From Proteromonas lacertae (lineage: Eukaryota > Sar > Bigyra > Opalinata > Proteromonadidae): DNA of 25,523 nucleotides. Numbering within the stretch: position 1 is the stretch's first letter; every line of letters starts with the position of its first letter. Made by a program: the position numbers and the translations under genes. Below, in pieces: positions 8,854-16,230 of the stretch. The stretch lies in NCBI GenBank assembly GCA_002245135.1, contig NGBS01000629.1, positions 1 to 25,523 on the forward strand. The letters run 5' to 3'. The notes under the pieces are model-generated. The model was not told where the DNA came from and searched no databases. It saw nothing but the letters and a program-made list of their open reading frames with translations.

Positions 8854-8884
8854 AAGATAAAATCTATTTTGAAAATAAATTCGT

Positions 8885-8910
8885 TAATAATGTCAATATT
8901 GTCATTATTA
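8885..8910. promoter_or_regulatory. Palindromic bidirectional promoter-like motif
   Basis: This is a 26-base near-perfect palindrome, with one mismatched pair, built around CAATATTG. It is centred almost exactly midway between the leftward ATG at 8853 and the rightward ATG at 8939. Its half resembles the ATATCAATATT motif seen before other genes of this element, so it may drive both genes. Confidence 0.5.
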
Positions 8911-8938
8911 GTATTAATTACACTTTTATATTTTAAAA

Positions 8939-9535
8939 ATGAATAACGATCAGGAGCACAAATATAGAACAGTGCCATATAACTTTTGGAACTCTGATAA
9001 ACAAATACTCATTAATTGCTTTAGAAAGGATGGCAAAATGAGGGCGCCAACCAAATCTAAATTATGGAATTTGATATGTGGTGATAAAAAGGAATTATCT
9101 TATAGTGAGATCAGATATATACTCAAATACGTCGATGAACAGTATAGATTAGACTTGGAATATAGATTCAAAAATGGATGTTGGTGGGATGAGAGTAAAG
9201 AGAAATTAATTCAAAGATTAGGTATTTCTGATGTAGATGAGACTGTGCGCATTACACCTAATATGTTCCTTGAGTGTGTTAACAAGATTAAAGAAAAACG
9301 AAACCCATCTTTTGAAAAAACTCATCAATTATTAGAAAGTATTATTATGATGAATCATGAAGCTAATATATCACCTCCTCCTAATGATAGTAGTAATAAA
9401 GAAATAGAAGAAATACAAGTCAAGTTTGAAAATGACAATGACAATGTCAATCTCACAGATTATGACTTATCTCCAATATTACCAAGATCCATTAAGGATG
9501 AATATATTAATAATAACCAATGTCTTGTAAGTTAG
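8939..9535 (+). CDS. Unrecognised 198-aa protein of element 1
   Basis: An ATG-started intact frame of 198 residues. The N-terminal half is compact, with conserved-looking aromatic residues (RTVPYNFWNSDKQILINCF, YRFKNGCWWDESKEKLIQ) and a helix set that could be a small DNA-binding or adaptor fold. The C-terminal third is acidic and Asn-rich (ISPPPNDSSNKEIEEIQ, NDNDNVNLTDYD) and probably disordered. No family is recognised. It is transcribed away from the penton region and probably shares the palindromic motif at 8885-8910 as its promoter. The small membrane protein gene follows 67 bases downstream. Its place at the element's right edge suggests a lineage-specific accessory gene. Confidence 0.5.
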   Translation: MNNDQEHKYRTVPYNFWNSDKQILINCFRKDGKMRAPTKSKLWNLICGDKKELSYSEIRYILKYVDEQYRLDLEYRFKNGCWWDESKEKLIQRLGISDVDETVRITPNMFLECVNKIKEKRNPSFEKTHQLLESIIMMNHEANISPPPNDSSNKEIEEIQVKFENDNDNVNLTDYDLSPILPRSIKDEYINNNQCLVS

Positions 9536-9602
9536 TTTATTGATAATAAATACATTACTTTGATTAATTTTGTTTTCTTACATAAGATTCTCATAAACAC
9601 AA

Positions 9603-9839
9603 ATGGACTTTTATGTAATAACTGTTTTGCTTTCAGTTCTCGTATTTGTATTGTATATGATAGCTTTGGCTCTTTTCAACTACTTAAAGGCACACAATTG
9701 TATTCCAAACAATACAGACATAGAAGAACTTAGAAATAATATAGATGCCATGATGAATAAAGGGTTAGAACATGATAAGACACTCAAGGATATTCAGTCT
9801 CTTATTGAAATCACTAAACAAAGGAAAATGACTATTTAA
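9603..9839 (+). CDS. Small single-pass membrane protein
   Basis: This is a 78-residue intact frame with one strong transmembrane segment near the N-terminus (residues 5-27, VITVLLSVLVFVLYMIALALF). A short basic/aromatic linker (NYLKAHNC) and a charged amphipathic helix (DIEELRNNIDAMMNKGLEHDKTLKDIQSLIEITKQ), probably a coiled coil, follow. The family is unknown. Small membrane proteins with this layout are common in Polintons and in double jelly-roll viruses, where they may act at entry or assembly. That role is inferred from analogy. It is the last gene before the palindromic repeats and the composition change. Confidence 0.5.
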   Translation: MDFYVITVLLSVLVFVLYMIALALFNYLKAHNCIPNNTDIEELRNNIDAMMNKGLEHDKTLKDIQSLIEITKQRKMTI

Positions 9840-9880
9840 ATTTATTTCACTTTTATATTATGTTTTTTGTTGGTTAAACT

Positions 9881-9968
9881 TGTATCTTACAACTGGGCCC
9901 AGTTGTAGGATACATCACAATTCAAGTTACAACTGGCGCCAGTTGTAACTTATATTACAATTCAAGTT
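9881..9968. repeat. Two 40-base repeats with nested palindromes (GGGCCC / GGCGCC cores)
   Basis: Two copies of a 40-base unit begin with ACAACTGG and end with ACAATTCAAGTT (9889-9928 and 9929-9968). A decayed third start follows (GCAAAGTGGCGGCC). Each unit's first half is a palindrome. The first spans 9881-9914 around GGGCCC with one mismatched pair. The second spans 9924-9951 around GGCGCC and is perfect over 28 bases. The cores differ while the arms agree, so the palindromes have been kept in each copy. The repeats lie at the junction of the AT-rich element 1 and the GC-richer element 2. Confidence 0.75.
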
Positions 9969-10072
9969 GCAAAGTGGCGGCCGGATATAGCAATACCAAA
10001 CACCAAAAACAAACACACATAACATTGCATAAAAAAAAGAATGTTTATATAGAATTACTTTAATTATCCATA
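9969..10072. other. Junction spacer between elements 1 and 2
   Basis: This A/C-rich spacer (AATACCAAACACCAAAAACAAACACAC) has no gene. The base composition changes here from AT-rich to GC-richer. No terminal inverted repeat or target duplication could be matched between this point and the right side of element 2 near 16350. Confidence 0.4.
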
Positions 10073-11056
10073 TTAGGAACTGGAATACCATTCTGTTCCA
10101 GATCTCTTGCTACCTGATGCTTCTATCACGCAATTGATAACCTCTTGATACTTCTCCTTGAGCTCCTGGACTGATAGTTGATTCACCATCTCGTTCCTTA
10201 AGTAGCTGCTGGAATAGTTATTTCCTCCTAAGTTGATGCTATCGGTGGTGACTTCTCCGATCATAGCTAATAGACCTTGCTTCATCTCCATCTCATTGTA
10301 AGGGATTACCATCACAACAGTTAAGCTTTGCTCAAGGGGAAGAAGATGCATGTCGACTCTTAGTTGTTGAACCATTATTCTTGCAATCCTCTTGTAATCA
10401 TCTCTACCATTTCCTGGGGTTGATCGGAATAGAACTAGTTGATTCTCAGACGGGTACACTTCTCTTGATAACACCATACATGTCCTCTAAGTCATCATCA
10501 CTACTCCTTCGATAGCATCAACGATCCATCCTTCGTTGATTTTACATGCCTTCAACACCTGCTTATTGATCGCTGGCAGTATAGATATGAAGCATTGCTG
10601 GGCCTTTGTAAGTTCTCCTTCCTGACTCTGATTGATAAAGTCCAAGTAGTTCTTAAGCAAGTTGTTCTAATTAGCTAGTTGTAAGTACTCCAAGGGATCG
10701 TAGATTTGAGAACCATAGTTCTTGTCTTGGACATCTCCTTCATTGCTTTTAGCGATCAGATAAATCAGGAGGTTGATCATCATCCCAACAAGTACTGGAT
10801 GGAAGACTATACGGAGCACTCTCCCTATCATGATGGTTCTGACTGCTTTACCTACTATTCAATTGACTTTACTTACTAGGAGACTTCCAGTATCTCTAGT
10901 GAGTATGGAGTAAGTGACTGCTGACAATGCCGAGGTTAATTCTGATATGAAGCTATCGCCAATGCCGACATAGACAGGTGCTTCTACTTGTTTAAGCTCT
11001 TCAACTATATCTTGAATCCCCGTAAAGTCTCCGACTATATTATCCAGGTCATTCAT
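10073..11056 (-). pseudogene. Unrecognised element 2 gene remnant(s), leftward
   Basis: This leftward coding-like region shows element 2's GC-rich codon style throughout but looks broken. The best-kept open stretch is 10073-10477, about 134 residues (MVLSREVYPSENQLVLFRS to TEWYSSS). It has a beta-rich front, a helix (NEMVNQLSVQELKEKYQEVI) and a Ser-rich end. The upstream stretch 10859-11056 reads as an amphipathic helix followed by a Ser/Ala-rich hydrophobic segment (FISELTSALSAVTYSI). No family is recognised. It lies at the end of the leftward block that begins with the Phe-Trp basic protein gene. It might be a lineage-specific virion or membrane protein, but there is no motif to support a function. 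Confidence 0.35.
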
Positions 11057-11379
11057 AATCTTTGTATAGTCATCATCCAGCTGGAGCTTCTCTTCAGCTG
11101 ATAAGTCTTTCCTGGATGATTTACTCCAACAACCTCTTGTTGTTGCTCCAATCTCCTCTCCGGTGTTGCTAAGTTAACTGTTCCTTGCTGTTGAAGTTGA
11201 AGCTCGTGATTATCACTGATAATAGATGCTAGTGGTTCTTGTTGAAGACTTAGGTTCACAACTCTACTGCCAGTGTTGTTACCATCCCCAGGTGGTCTTG
11301 CTTTACCATCATTATCGTCTTCCTTTGATTTAACACCTTCCTTGGCTTCCTCCTTTGACTCTGACTCTTGCTTATTCAT
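11053..11379 (-). CDS. Unrecognised acidic/Gln-rich protein of element 2
   Basis: This is a 108-residue open stretch. It starts with a Lys/Glu-rich segment (MNKQESESKEEAKEGVKSKE), continues through a disordered Pro/Gly/Asp part (NDGKARPPGDGNNTGS) and then a Gln-rich region (LQLQQQGTVNLATPERRLEQQQE). The composition suggests a disordered protein or the disordered part of a larger one. No family is recognised. It abuts reading stretches on both sides in the same direction, so it may be one segment of a longer broken gene; confidence that it is a separate gene is low. Confidence 0.3.
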   Translation of the reverse strand: MNKQESESKEEAKEGVKSKEDDNDGKARPPGDGNNTGSRVVNLSLQQEPLASIISDNHELQLQQQGTVNLATPERRLEQQQEVVGVNHPGKTYQLKRSSSWMMTIQRL

Positions 11380-11606
11380 CTGTAAGTGATCCTCTTGTTG
11401 TCCTTGTCTTGATGGGGTGCTTTGTAAGTAACTCTAACTACTGCCTGAGTCTGATAAGGTAAGTTGATGGGGTCTGCGATGGATCGATAGTAGTTCACAT
11501 ACTTATTGTAATCATCTATCTGCTGATAAGGGATGTTGTAGGGGTTGTTAGGATCTCGGGATCTCACTTCCTGGAGGTTGTCCTTGAGTAATGCGTTGTT
11601 CTTCAA
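11376..11606 (-). CDS. Unrecognised 76-aa stretch of element 2
   Basis: A short open stretch of 76 residues, rich in Asn, Tyr and Pro (SRDPNNPYNIPYQQIDDYNK, YVNYYRSIADPINLPYQ). The Pro/Tyr-rich make-up resembles extended linker regions of minor capsid proteins more than an enzyme. It resembles in character part of the 324-residue protein at 12853-13827 (FADDYQKYVDYQSSIMTPYN), with a shared 'YQ..(V/D)YY/YQ.SI.(D/T)P.N' pattern, so the two may be distant relatives. It belongs to the leftward block of element 2. Coding status is plausible only from codon style. Confidence 0.3.
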   Translation of the reverse strand: MKNNALLKDNLQEVRSRDPNNPYNIPYQQIDDYNKYVNYYRSIADPINLPYQTQAVVRVTYKAPHQDKDNKRITYR

Positions 11607-11640
11607 GTAATAAGAGTTGGATAGATCTTCTTCTGGGTCA

Positions 11641-11823
11641 TTATCTTACCGAAGTATAATGGAATTGTAGGTAGTCTACAGCCTTCTTACCAGTGGTAAC
11701 AACCTTCTTACCGAAGTCCTTTAACTTTCCCCAGAAGCTTCCTCCTCGTCGGAGTTTTCTCTTGCTGTGGTTATCAATGATGATAATGGATCTCTTTGAA
11801 GCTGCTCTAGGCATTGTCACGTT
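11641..11823 (-). CDS. Small basic Phe-Trp protein (pVI/pX-like) of element 2
   Basis: The first in-frame Met matching the family's usual short basic leader is at about 11814 (MPRAASKRS); the open frame continues upstream to 11880. The protein is about 60 residues and contains KRKLRRGGSFWGKLKDFGKK. This is almost the same module as RRGGSFWGKLKNWGSK in the element 1 protein at 3646-3939. The Phe-Trp amphipathic helix after a Gly-Gly site resembles the membrane-active start of adenovirus pVI. A Lys-rich helix (VVTTGKKAVDYLQ) follows. It is the first gene of the leftward block. Its conservation between two otherwise diverged elements points to a core function in the particle. Confidence 0.5.
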   Translation of the reverse strand, partial: NVTMPRAASKRSIIIIDNHSKRKLRRGGSFWGKLKDFGKKVVTTGKKAVDYLQFHYTSVR

Positions 11824-11880
11824 AATGATATCTCTAAGAAAATAAGTAATGCCTCCGAGATTGCTAATCATTATCTTCAA

Positions 11881-12545
11881 GGGTTCAATTAAAAGCTCTT
11901 ACAAGGTCACCAGCGTAGCAAGGAGAGTCAAGAGCGTGATTAGATTCATCACCTCGAGGTAACAAACACTTCTAGATAGCTCCAGGAGTACCCGTAGGAG
12001 ATCGTCTCATAGATAGGTATAAGTAGGTATAGAAATAGCTTACAGGAGTTCCCGTAGGGAAGTAGACCCCGTTGAGAAGTAGACCCTGTTGGGAGGAATC
12101 CCGCAGGAACCTTACGTAAATGGGACCCTGGGACATTGTCACAGAGTTCTAACGAGTGTTCTAGGAGTCCGTCCCCTTCTAGATTCAGAGTTGATCTTTA
12201 AGGGAGCTTTATCGATTGCATCGATGAAGCTCCCGTAAAAGTCTTCTTGCAGAATTACCCAATAAAGTCTTCTTGATATCCTCTAAGTCACTCTCAAAGA
12301 CAGTACTTTGCCTTCGTTGAGTTAATACCATGTTCTTGAACTGGACGATATCTCCAATGCCCTTCCAAGAACTTACTCTATGGAACTAGTACTCAGTAAC
12401 ATCAAGAAGCTTATCTCCGATAGGTTGAAGAACTTAAAGGAAGAAACGTATTAGTAAGAAGAAGGCTCTTGAGAATCAAAAGAAGATAGAATAGTTCCTA
12501 AAAAACAACAACCTCCGGTATTGAGTCAATTCCAAGTTCCATTCA
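11881..12545. promoter_or_regulatory. Repeat-rich spacer between divergent blocks of element 2
   Basis: No gene is assigned here. Short repeats include CAGGAGT(A/T)CCCGTAGG at 11983-11998 and 12043-12058, exactly 60 bases apart, with a related GAGGAATCCCGCAGG near 12092. A 17-base tandem GAAGTAGACCC(C/T)GTTG lies at 12059-12075 and 12076-12092, and AAAGTCTTCTTG occurs twice (12238-12249, 12264-12275). A strong hairpin lies at 12197-12239. The position between divergent gene blocks suggests a control or replication region. The last ~200 bases have coding-like codon style, so a decayed gene start may reach into it. Confidence 0.4.
12197..12239. other. Hairpin in element 2 spacer
   Basis: A nearly perfect inverted repeat. 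GGGAGCTTTATCGAT (12202-12216) pairs with ATCGATGAAGCTCCC (12220-12234) across a three-base TGC loop with one mismatch. Four more A/T pairs follow beyond one further mismatch. It could be a transcript-ending or regulatory structure; its function is unknown. Confidence 0.6.
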
Positions 12546-12815
12546 ATGGAGATTGAAGAAGCAACTTACGATCGAAAGAACAAGTGCCTTGAAGATCCTC
12601 CTGACAACTATCTTAGAAGGAAGTCCTAGAGAAAACACTGGGAGATGATGATCAAGACTCAGGAGATGGACAATCAACTTAAGCAGTACAAGATAGATCC
12701 CCGGAGGTTCAATCTATCGACTCTAAGTAAACTTCATCAACAATCAGAAGCTTTGAAGTCCTCGGTGATTGTAAAGCCTTGGTACAACTATCCTGACAAT
12801 CCAGAGGAGGACTGA
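12546..12815 (+). pseudogene. Short charged protein remnant of element 2
   Basis: A rightward coding-like stretch begins at the ATG at 12546 (MEIEEATYDRKNKCLEDPPDN) and ends at 12815, just before the 324-residue gene. It is highly charged and helical, with a Lys/Gln-rich middle (QEMDNQLKQYKIDPRRFN) and a Pro/Tyr end (VKPWYNYPDNPEED). It has element 2's codon style and looks broken. No family is recognised. The segment 'YN.PDNPEED' resembles the short Asn-Pro-Tyr patterns of the leftward protein at 11376-11606. Confidence 0.35.
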
Positions 12816-12852
12816 TAAGCAATAGAAGTTCTTTTCCAATAGTCAATCGTCT

Positions 12853-13827
12853 ATGGTAAAGATATCGATGGTAAACGATAAAGACAAAGGAATCACCTCA
12901 AGGAAGAAGAAGAAGCTTACTTCAAGAGTTGTGAAGGCACAACAGCAGAAGCTTAAGAAGGAGTTCCAGGTCAAGATAAACAACACTGATGACTTACACT
13001 ACTTAACTACCTTGCTATCAGAGATAGCTTCTAACAACAACACTGATGATACTCAAGACAGAGAAGGCAATTCCTTATCAATCGTTGAGAGCAATCCCTT
13101 GGAGAACAACATCAAGGAGAGCGGTGAACTCCAGGAGAAGTACCTTGCTAGCAAGTCCTACAACGATCATTTCCTCGTGAAGAACCCTGACCTTAGAAAG
13201 CTGCTTGCCGAGGAGGAACGTAAGAAGCTCAATGTGCATCCTTTAGCAACTTACTTTGCTGATGATTACCAGAAGTATGTGGACTATCAGAGCTCCATCA
13301 TGACCCCTTACAATGTCAACAACTCAATGACAACAATTAGTCGTGGAACTCTTCCCTTATATGATAACACAACTAGTAATAATGATATTTACTCCTTATT
13401 GAAGCAACAACAAGATGTCTCCAGGATGATCAATACCTTTGGGAATACTAGTAATTCACTTACTCAGAATCAGTCAGGAATAAAAGACCGTGGAATGAAG
13501 ATAGGAGGTGCCATCGGAGCCATCCTTGGAATGGTTGGATTAATCTCAACCTTCGGAAGTAGAATAGGACAGATCCCAATCGTAGGAAGTCTCCTACGTT
13601 CCATCCCAGGTATAGGAAAGTTGTTTCAAACAGATCATCTGACACTAGCTGGAGAGTTTCTTAAGTTCGTTCAAGGCAACAAGGAACAGTTTAAGTCTTT
13701 TGCTAAGGCCGCTGGCTATGATGAGAACCACCCAGTAGTTCAGCTGATTGATAAGGCTGTTGATAAACTCAATGACAATTACAACAACACTCCTAACGAT
13801 GACTTCTTCCGATGGCTAGAGACTTAG
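12853..13827 (+). CDS. 324-aa basic, Gly-rich hydrophobic protein of element 2
   Basis: The longest well-kept non-capsid frame of this element. Order of parts: a Lys-rich N-terminus (SRKKKKLTSRVVKAQQQKLKK); a charged helical region (residues 45-140); a Tyr/Pro linker (DDYQKYVDYQSSIMTPYN, about 142-159); a Gln/Asn-rich stretch; a strongly hydrophobic Gly-rich stretch (IGGAIGAILGMVGLISTFG, about 217-235) running into IPIVGSLLRSIPGIGKLF; and an alpha-helical C-terminus. The Gly-rich block looks like a membrane-inserting or fusion-type helix. It recalls the smaller LIPGVGPALGNVV stretch of the element 1 pVI-like protein, so it may be the functional counterpart. It is followed by the capsid region on the same strand. 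Function is inferred; no family is recognised. Confidence 0.5.
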   Translation: MVKISMVNDKDKGITSRKKKKLTSRVVKAQQQKLKKEFQVKINNTDDLHYLTTLLSEIASNNNTDDTQDREGNSLSIVESNPLENNIKESGELQEKYLASKSYNDHFLVKNPDLRKLLAEEERKKLNVHPLATYFADDYQKYVDYQSSIMTPYNVNNSMTTISRGTLPLYDNTTSNNDIYSLLKQQQDVSRMINTFGNTSNSLTQNQSGIKDRGMKIGGAIGAILGMVGLISTFGSRIGQIPIVGSLLRSIPGIGKLFQTDHLTLAGEFLKFVQGNKEQFKSFAKAAGYDENHPVVQLIDKAVDKLNDNYNNTPNDDFFRWLET

Positions 13828-13959
13828 TACGAAGGTCCCGATACGACACTTAACGATGCAATGGTTAACGAGATCAATCAACTCAAGAGAACCTATAACT
13901 TAATCTAGGTAATAAGTCTTTTCCTAGTTCAATTTTACTTAGGAAATTACCCAAAGGCA

Positions 13960-15285
13960 ATGACAACCTTCATCCCAGCAAGTGTTCAACAAGGAGCTTA
14001 CTCCGAGAGTTATGATTCACTTTACGTACCCGTGAAAGTCAACCCTACCCAGAGCAACACCTCGGTCAATGCTGGTACTTCTGGATCAACCGCAGAGGTC
14101 ATGTTCGAGATAGCTACCGACAATTGCATTAACCTTAGCAAGAGTTACTTAGAGTATCGTCTAATCATCGGCTATAAGGATTCTGACAATAACAAGAAGG
14201 CTGAGAAGATCCTCCTATACAACACCTTCAATATCTCCTCCTGAGAGTACACAATGCTGCTGGAATCAACTTGCTTTATGTAACTGACACTTATGAACAA
14301 TACAGAGGGCTTATGCAGCAAGTTCAAAGGAAGACAACTCACGTCAATAGACAACACACTTACTTCGATGGTATCTGGTATGGAGTTCACCTCGGTAGAT
14401 AATGGAACTGATGGATGCACTTCCAAGGTAAACAACACCTTCTGGGATGCTCAAGTGAAAGAAGGCTACTTGGAAGTCCTCGTAAATATTCCTTTCAATG
14501 ATATGTATAACACTGTCCTAGCAAATCCCACTGATCTATTCTTCGGAGAGAAGTTACTTCTCAGCATCCGATGGGGAGAGATCACCAACTTCGGAAGACT
14601 GAGTACAGCTACTGATGCGAAGTTCGATACCGACGATGATAAGTATGAATATAGCAAGGAGGATGTTACTCTTCAGGCAAAGTGTGAGATCAAGGAAATT
14701 TGCATCAGAGCCTTATACAACAAGGACTTCAACAGCAACAAGAAATCTATCATCTCCTGCATTGAGAAGCCCATTCCCTTTAATGACTATCATGACAAGA
14801 GCATCATCATCACCAGCACCGGCGATTACTTCAACTACTCCTTTACAATCAACAGCTCTATTGGTCCTTATATTAAAGCCATCGTCTATCAGGCATATAC
14901 AATGAAGAACCGTTTCCTTCCCTTAGACTCCAAAGCAAGATTCAAGTGGATGATCAACGACTTCAACTACAATCTCAACTATCAGAACATGGAGACTTAC
15001 GATAGCTACGAGTTGCTTAAGAAGTTCATTGGAGGAAGCTGGTATGATCAACTCAACAAGAAGCACTTTACCGAGAAGTTCTTTGAGGTACTCAACTTCG
15101 GTAGTGACAACCTTGGTGATGTAAAGACCATTGCTGGGAGAAGACTAGACGGAGATTTAAAGATTACCTTTGAGATCTACAGCTCAGAGCTAGAACACAA
15201 GTCTGTGAATCACCGATTCTACTTGATCACTGGACGAAGAGCTGAGATTACAACCTCAGGCATTCGTAGTATAGCATTAATATAG
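13960..15285 (+). pseudogene. Major capsid protein region of element 2, broken
   Basis: This beta-rich region of about 440 residues is homologous to the element 1 capsid region. Shared landmarks are DNCINLSKSYLEYRL near the start, FNDY...YFNYSFTINSSIGPYIK in the middle, and FFEVLNFGS, DLKITF and HRFYLITGR near the end. Many other positions differ, so the two elements separated long before arriving at this locus, or evolved in different hosts. It begins at an ATG at 13960 (MTTFIPASVQQG) with the Gly/Ser/Thr-rich leader common in capsid proteins. The region looks broken in about one place. The packaging ATPase region follows on the same strand, the same neighbour as in element 1 but in rightward orientation. 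Confidence 0.65.
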
Positions 15286-15303
15286 TTTCATATCAATAAG
15301 TTC

Positions 15304-15559
15304 TTGATCGTATACTTACTTCTTATGATGCTCATGGTTAATAAGAGAAAGCAACCCTTTGGAGATCATCATCTCAGTAAGATGCGAAGACTGAAAGGAT
15401 CAGGAGATGATTGCTTCAAGGATGAGGATGGGGATGATGAAGTACATGGTGATGCTTACTTACCAGAGAAGTTACCGAGATCATCCAAGGGCCATTTAAA
15501 GATAGATCAACCAGGCAGAAGTAAAGCCTTTGAAAGTCTAGACCTCCAGTCACAGGAAG
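15304..15559 (+). other. Short unrecognised coding-like stretch
   Basis: About 85 residues are open here, with a hydrophobic Met/Leu start, a Lys/Arg patch (NKRKQPFGDHHLSKMRRLKG) and an acidic segment (DDCFKDEDGDDEVHGD). It lies between the capsid and ATPase regions and may be a small basic-acidic protein or the decayed leader of the ATPase gene. No family is recognised. The codon style matches element 2. Confidence 0.3.
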
Positions 15560-16230
15560 GATGTTGTCGGCTATGACTACTTCGATTAACCCTTCTGTAA
15601 CATCTTCCTCCTAGCAAAGAAGAACTCTGGTAAGACAATGGTTGGTCTACAATGTCCTACAACATATACTGATCAAGGGTAAGAATCAAAGGGTCTACTT
15701 CTTTGTTGGTACAATCCATAAGGATGTGCTCTACGATAAGATCATGGAGATGTTGGAGTACAACACGATCGACTACTACACCTTTGACTCTATCGTGAAC
15801 GAGGAAGACAAGACCAACAACCTGGAGGAAGTACTTCACGATCTACAACCTCCCGATAATGAGAATAGCACCTGCGCTGAGAACATATTTGTATTCGATG
15901 ATCCTAGCAATGGCCTTAAACATCCCCAGCTAATCACGTTCCTTAAGCAGAACAGGCATTACAAGGCAAAGGTGATTATCAGTAGTCAATATAATACAGA
16001 CCTTACTCCTGGTCAAAGACTTCAGCTGGACTATTGCTTAGCCTTCAAAAACATATCATGCAGCAACCTTCAATTACTTCATAAGTCCCTTGCCTTGGCA
16101 ACTCCCTTCAGACTCTTCAAGTAGTTCTATCATACGGCCACGGAGCATACTCCTTATAGCTTCCTATACATTGATATGCACAAGGCTCAGTATATGATCA
16201 ACTTCGATAAGCAACTCTTTGTGTACTAGA
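15560..16230 (+). pseudogene. Packaging ATPase region of element 2, broken
   Basis: This is homologous to the ATPase at 5210-5848. The Walker A loop (LAKKNSGKT) lies near 15615 and Walker B (NIFVFDD) near 15885. NRHYKAKVIISSQYNTDLTP and LQLDYCLAFKNIS closely follow the element 1 protein. The longest open stretch is 15642-16124. Coding-like sequence reaches about 16230, so the family's C-terminal part, which the element 1 copy lacks, may be represented here. The region looks broken in several places. It would have driven DNA into the capsid. The capsid-ATPase neighbourhood is kept in both elements, so the two genes probably travel as a unit. Confidence 0.7.

Larger units (their letters stand above)
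1..9850. mobile_element. Polinton/Maverick-type element 1 (left end outside window)
   Basis: A virus-like element is recognised from its gene set: integrase C-terminal part, adenain-like protease, A32/FtsK-type packaging ATPase, major capsid region, penton region and pVI-like basic proteins. This combination is characteristic of Polintons/Mavericks and their adintovirus relatives. The left end lies outside the window and no terminal inverted repeat is seen. No family B DNA polymerase is visible, so it is either outside the window or lost. The right limit is set by the last AT-rich gene at 9839 and by the palindromic repeats after it. Most genes are compact, on both strands and separated by short AT-rich spacers. 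The element looks broken in about four places. Otherwise the proteins are well preserved, which suggests a fairly recent copy. Confidence 0.8.

Noticed and set aside
9881-9968. CRISPR-like array
   Set aside because: Only two full units, the repeats include the supposed spacers, and the sequence is eukaryotic.
14615-14905. 96-aa Ser/Thr/Arg-rich frame
   Set aside because: Lies within the capsid region in another frame; its composition is that of a frame shadow.
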